NCBI RefSeq assembly: GCF_002208135.1
Contig: NZ_CP021646.1
Location: 3,164,001-3,228,000 of the forward strand
From: Pseudoalteromonas piscicida
GTDB lineage: Bacteria; Pseudomonadota; Gammaproteobacteria; Enterobacterales; Alteromonadaceae
Reading direction: 5' to 3'
DNA length: 64,000 nt
In this document: positions 61,574-64,000 of the stretch, one piece after another
Position numbering within the stretch: position 1 is the first letter of the stretch
Layout: each line of letters begins with the position of its first letter
The notes under the pieces: model-generated
What the model was told of the DNA's origin: nothing
Database searches by the model: none
The model's input: the letters and a program-made list of their open reading frames with translations, nothing else
Program-made: the position numbers and the translations under genes

Positions 61574-62118
61574 ATGCCATTGCACAAATAAAACAGCTAT
61601 TCGAGCAATATGGTCATGCCACCTATGACGAGGCATGTAGCCAAATTTGCCATGCCGAGCAATGCGCCACCCTAGCGAAAGAAAATGGTTATGAGCAAGC
61701 GACTCAAATCGCTGCATTTTTACATGATATTGGCCATTTTGTTGCTCAATCTCAGAATAACCCAGATTTTACCCCACAAGGGTATAGCAATCATGGCGAT
61801 TTAGGAGCAGATCACTTAACTCAACTTGGTTTTGACCCCTCGGTGACAATATTGGTGCGCAAACACGTAGATGCGAAACGCTATCTCGTCAGTATTGATG
61901 AGGAGTATTACCAAACCCTCTCTTCTGCCAGCCAACTGACTCTAGCAAGACAAGGCGGAAAGATGAGCTGCGAAGAACTTGCGGCATTCTCCAAGCTGCC
62001 AGAATTGGACGCCATTATCGCGCTGCGTCGTTTTGATGATTTAGGGAAAGATCCAAATTTAGCCGTTTTGCCTAGTAGCTATTGGTTTAGCCAGATAGAA
62101 GCCTATTTGGCGAGTTAG
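61570..62118 (+). CDS. PhnZ-like HD-domain protein (probable diiron oxygenase)
   Basis: 182 residues from a GTG overlapping the previous stop. Metal-ligand pattern of phosphonate-operon HD proteins: His28, His52-Asp53 and His56 (LHDIGH), His75, His99 (KHVDAKRYL) and an Asp near 156. Relative to PhnZ these fall in register, and the substrate-loop Glu is kept at 21. The Tyr that precedes it in PhnZ seems displaced by one position (Tyr19); this comparison is from memory. PhnZ acts on hydroxylated aminoethylphosphonate made by PhnY, which is not in this window. The role could therefore differ. Confidence 0.8.
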   Translation: MNAIAQIKQLFEQYGHATYDEACSQICHAEQCATLAKENGYEQATQIAAFLHDIGHFVAQSQNNPDFTPQGYSNHGDLGADHLTQLGFDPSVTILVRKHVDAKRYLVSIDEEYYQTLSSASQLTLARQGGKMSCEELAAFSKLPELDAIIALRRFDDLGKDPNLAVLPSSYWFSQIEAYLAS

Positions 62119-62198
62119 GCCAATCTGAGTTTACAAGTCTATTTATCCTGTCATAAAACGATAGTAAGCTTGTCACAAAAGGTTTTATCGACTCAATT

Positions 62199-62891
62199 AT
62201 GCTGCTTTATCAACGTATTCGAAACCATATCCAAGCGCTGCTAGCCGCTGGCAGCATGACGCCCGGTGCCAAGTTGCCTTCAGAGCGTGCGCTGCAAGAA
62301 ACATTTAGCTCAACACGGATCACCGTCCGTGAAGCCCTAGCACGACTAGAAGCCGAAGGACTTATCTTTAGCCAAAAGCGTCGCGGCTGGTTTGTCACGC
62401 CAGAAAAACTCAAATGGCATCCAGCTAAAAAAGTGAACTTTAACCACCTTGCCATTGAACAAGGCTTTACACCAACAACTCAAGTAGTGGCAATTAATGC
62501 CCCGTCCACAGAGCCTGAGTTTAGCCACTCTCATTTTAACGGCCAGCCTGTGTATGAATTAACTCGAGTACGCGCGTTAGATGGTCGCGCAATAATGATG
62601 GAACAGATTTATTGTGCGGCCGAACGTTTTGCCGACTTACACAACCAACCGCTGGATGGCTCAATCACAGAAGTAATGTCGACTCACTACCAAGTTGACG
62701 TCAGCTTTGAACAGTGCGTAATAAGCGTCACCGTATTACCCGATGACGTTGCCGACAAATTAGAAAAGAACAGCGGCGCACCTTGCTTAAAAGTACTGCG
62801 CGCCCGCTATGACGCCGAACAAGCATTGGTGGATTACAATATTGAATATTGGCTCCATGACGCCATAGAGATGATTGTTGAAGGCGTGTAA
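62199..62891 (+). CDS. GntR-family regulator with UTRA domain (PhnR-like)
   Basis: 230 residues. N-terminal winged helix with PSERALQETFSSTRITVREAL (about 27-47), followed by a UTRA ligand-binding domain (about 80-225). Similar proteins regulate phosphonate genes. It lies in the same direction 80 bases after the HD gene and is presumably the local regulator, responding to a phosphonate. I did not find a clear operator palindrome in the window for it. Confidence 0.85.
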   Translation: MLLYQRIRNHIQALLAAGSMTPGAKLPSERALQETFSSTRITVREALARLEAEGLIFSQKRRGWFVTPEKLKWHPAKKVNFNHLAIEQGFTPTTQVVAINAPSTEPEFSHSHFNGQPVYELTRVRALDGRAIMMEQIYCAAERFADLHNQPLDGSITEVMSTHYQVDVSFEQCVISVTVLPDDVADKLEKNSGAPCLKVLRARYDAEQALVDYNIEYWLHDAIEMIVEGV

Positions 62892-62948
62892 CCCCATAGC
62901 TCAGCTTTAGCAGCCTTTGCACATTAATCACACGGTAGACACTATCAT

Positions 62949-63008
62949 TACATTGAATATCGACATCAACATCGACATCACGACGCCATCGAAATGAATG
63001 ATCTTTGA
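62949..63008 (+). pseudogene. Possible relic of a second UTRA-regulator 3' end
   Basis: One frame reads YIEYRHQHRHHDAIEMNDL then stop. This resembles the end of the preceding regulator (YNIEYWLHDAIEMIVEGV), sharing IEY and HDAIEM, with a 12-base repeat (ATCGACATCAAC) inserted between them. It may be a leftover of a duplicated or replaced regulator gene. It is too short to be sure. Confidence 0.3.
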
Positions 63009-63107
63009 GGAGGGAACTTTCAAAAAGTCAGAACATAGATATATTCTTCCCTTCGAATTAGCGCCAAACAACAAGGCTTTTTTGTCCCCCAAAAATCAAT
63101 ATCAGAA

Positions 63108-63142
63108 AAAACTAAAAATTACCATTGTTAATTTTTAGTTTT
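63108..63142. repeat. Perfect 13-bp AT-rich inverted repeat
   Basis: AAAACTAAAAATT (63108-63120) and AATTTTTAGTTTT (63130-63142), loop of 9. It could be a weak terminator of the regulator gene or a protein-binding site; the stem has only two G-C pairs. Confidence 0.6.
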
Positions 63143-63420
63143 AAATTATTTCAATCAGACTTTTTAATCTTCCTAATTATCTGTTAGCAACAAGGCTGCA
63201 TCTAGAGTAAAAGTTCTAAGTAAAGGCTTATTATCTTTTTTATATAATATTTGTAACCACACAAGCCAAATCTAATAAAAAATAGGAGTAAAATTCGAGC
63301 GACACCTGCAAAAAAAGGAAACAATTGAAAAACAAAAATAAAACACTTTATAAACACAAAATCATCAAAATTAATTCAATTAAAAAAACAAACCCAAAAA
63401 CAAAATAGAATACGTACAAA

Positions 63421-63456
63421 GTTGTTCCTTAATTGACCGCAACTCCAAGGAACAAC
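63421..63456 (+). promoter_or_regulatory. Perfect inverted repeat sequestering the ribosome-binding site of the next gene
   Basis: GTTGTTCCTT (63421-63430) and AAGGAACAAC (63447-63456) are fully complementary around a 16-base loop. The right arm contains the AAGGA ribosome site and ends one base before the ATG at 63458. If it forms in the mRNA, it would hide the start. It may be a translational switch or a DNA operator. Confidence 0.65.
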
Positions 63457-63457
63457 A

Positions 63458-64000
63458 ATGGAAAATAAACAACAAGAAATAGCCACAACAGTGTACCGAT
63501 CCTTATCGGAAATAGAGGAACAAAAGTGGGACTCAGCAGGAGAGTCTACAGGGTTAGATCACAAGTTTTTAAACATTGTCGAAGAGTCTAAACTCAATAA
63601 CCTTGCTCACTTTTATATCCATCATCAAAGTCATGATGCCTCAGCTAGAGCTAATTGCTATGTCGTTGATTTTGACTTTGCAACCACGGATCAAAGTCTT
63701 AGCGAGATAATCCCCCTATCAAAGCTTGGTTCCCCAAGTTTATGGACTTCAAAGTATTTGAGCTTGGTTTATTTACTATGATAGGCGATGGATTTGAGTC
63801 CACCTCAAATGCTGAGGCGTTTCTTATCAAAACCATAGAAACCATGGAAGTGCTCGGAGGAGAATGTCATAACGACTTCTTTTTAATTAGAGATATTCCC
63901 ACCTCACAAATAGAATACCTCGCCACATTACTCAAACCATACGGCTACTTGCCCTGCTCAGGTTTTACAAATGCCGTACTTTATAATCAATGGTCAACTT
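63458..64000 (+). CDS. Unrecognised protein, possibly GNAT/FemAB-like acyltransferase (partial, apparent frameshift)
   Basis: The first 107 codons begin MENKQQEIATTVYRSLSEIE and read WDSAGESTGLDHKFLNIVEE, followed by YVVDFDFATTD; this pattern (Trp, then a FLxxVExS-like segment) resembles the N-terminus of GNAT-fold peptidyl or acyltransferase-like proteins. The frame then stops at 63781. Another frame continues as IKAWFPKFMDFKVFELGLFT to the window edge without a stop. Adding one base in the C5 run at 63712-63716 joins them (IIPPIKAWFPKF). The gene leaves the window at 64000. Function uncertain; the fold guess is from pattern only. Confidence 0.55.

Larger units (their letters stand above)
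62892..63457. other. AT-rich intergenic region with relic and inverted repeats
   Basis: 566 bases. It holds a short stretch resembling the 3' end of the UTRA regulator (62949-63008), a 13-bp perfect AT inverted repeat (63108-63142), a TATAAT (63243-63248) without a good -35, an A-rich tract, and the hairpin overlapping the next ribosome site. No full gene is visible. Confidence 0.6.

Noticed and set aside
1..64000. Prophage, insertion sequence or transposase gene
   Set aside because: No transposase, integrase or phage structural gene was recognised anywhere in the window.

Overview
The window looks like chromosomal DNA of a marine gammaproteobacterium of the order Alteromonadales, most likely Pseudoalteromonas or a close relative. 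This is inferred from the division/cell-wall (dcw) cluster order, the NagP-type GlcNAc transporter next to a GH20 chitobiase, the large TonB-dependent receptor, and the palindromic intergenic repeats. No database search was possible.

Left part (1-17,300), all on the minus strand and read right to left. It starts with a capsule/O-antigen export protein with SLBB domains, a Wzz-type chain-length protein and a WecA-like sugar-phosphate transferase. These are followed by a tightly packed type II secretion cluster (gspG-E-F-H-I-J-K-L-M-C-D, assigned from sequence and order). Next come a strongly signalled S-layer-like secreted protein and a DegT-type sugar aminotransferase that runs off the left edge. 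The arrangement suggests a dedicated machine that exports a surface-layer protein together with the polysaccharide it may be anchored to. The secretin carries its own lipoprotein signal, and no pilotin or prepilin peptidase gene is present here.

Middle (17,300-30,700): a DUF481 outer-membrane protein, an MscS channel, tRNA-His followed by six tandem palindromic repeats, a chitin-sugar pair (nagP and a GH20 lipoprotein) sharing a palindromic operator, an M13 peptidase, mutT, secA and a divergent dciA.

30,700-48,400: a complete dcw cluster on the minus strand, mraZ-rsmH-ftsL-ftsI-murE-murF-mraY-murD-ftsW-murG-murC-ddlB-ftsQ-ftsA-ftsZ-lpxC. It has a recognisable promoter and three 10-bp-spaced MraZ boxes.

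Right part (48,400-64,000): a GGDEF-EAL protein, an alkaline phosphatase lipoprotein, a cation/proton antiporter, and then a phosphonate locus on the plus strand (TonB-dependent receptor, DUF5690 membrane protein, PhnX, FAD oxidoreductase, PhnZ-like HD protein, GntR/UTRA regulator). The locus has no phnW transaminase, so phosphonoacetaldehyde is probably made by the flavoenzyme. Pho-box-like repeats precede both the phosphatase and the receptor. After an AT-rich gap, the window ends in a partial gene of uncertain function whose ribosome-binding site is the right arm of a perfect inverted repeat.

Four genes (the export protein, murD, the DUF5690 gene and the last gene) are each interrupted by what reads as one missing base in a G or C run. 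Because murD is essential and all four have the same signature, sequence error is the simplest explanation. I annotate the first three as single genes with a frameshift.
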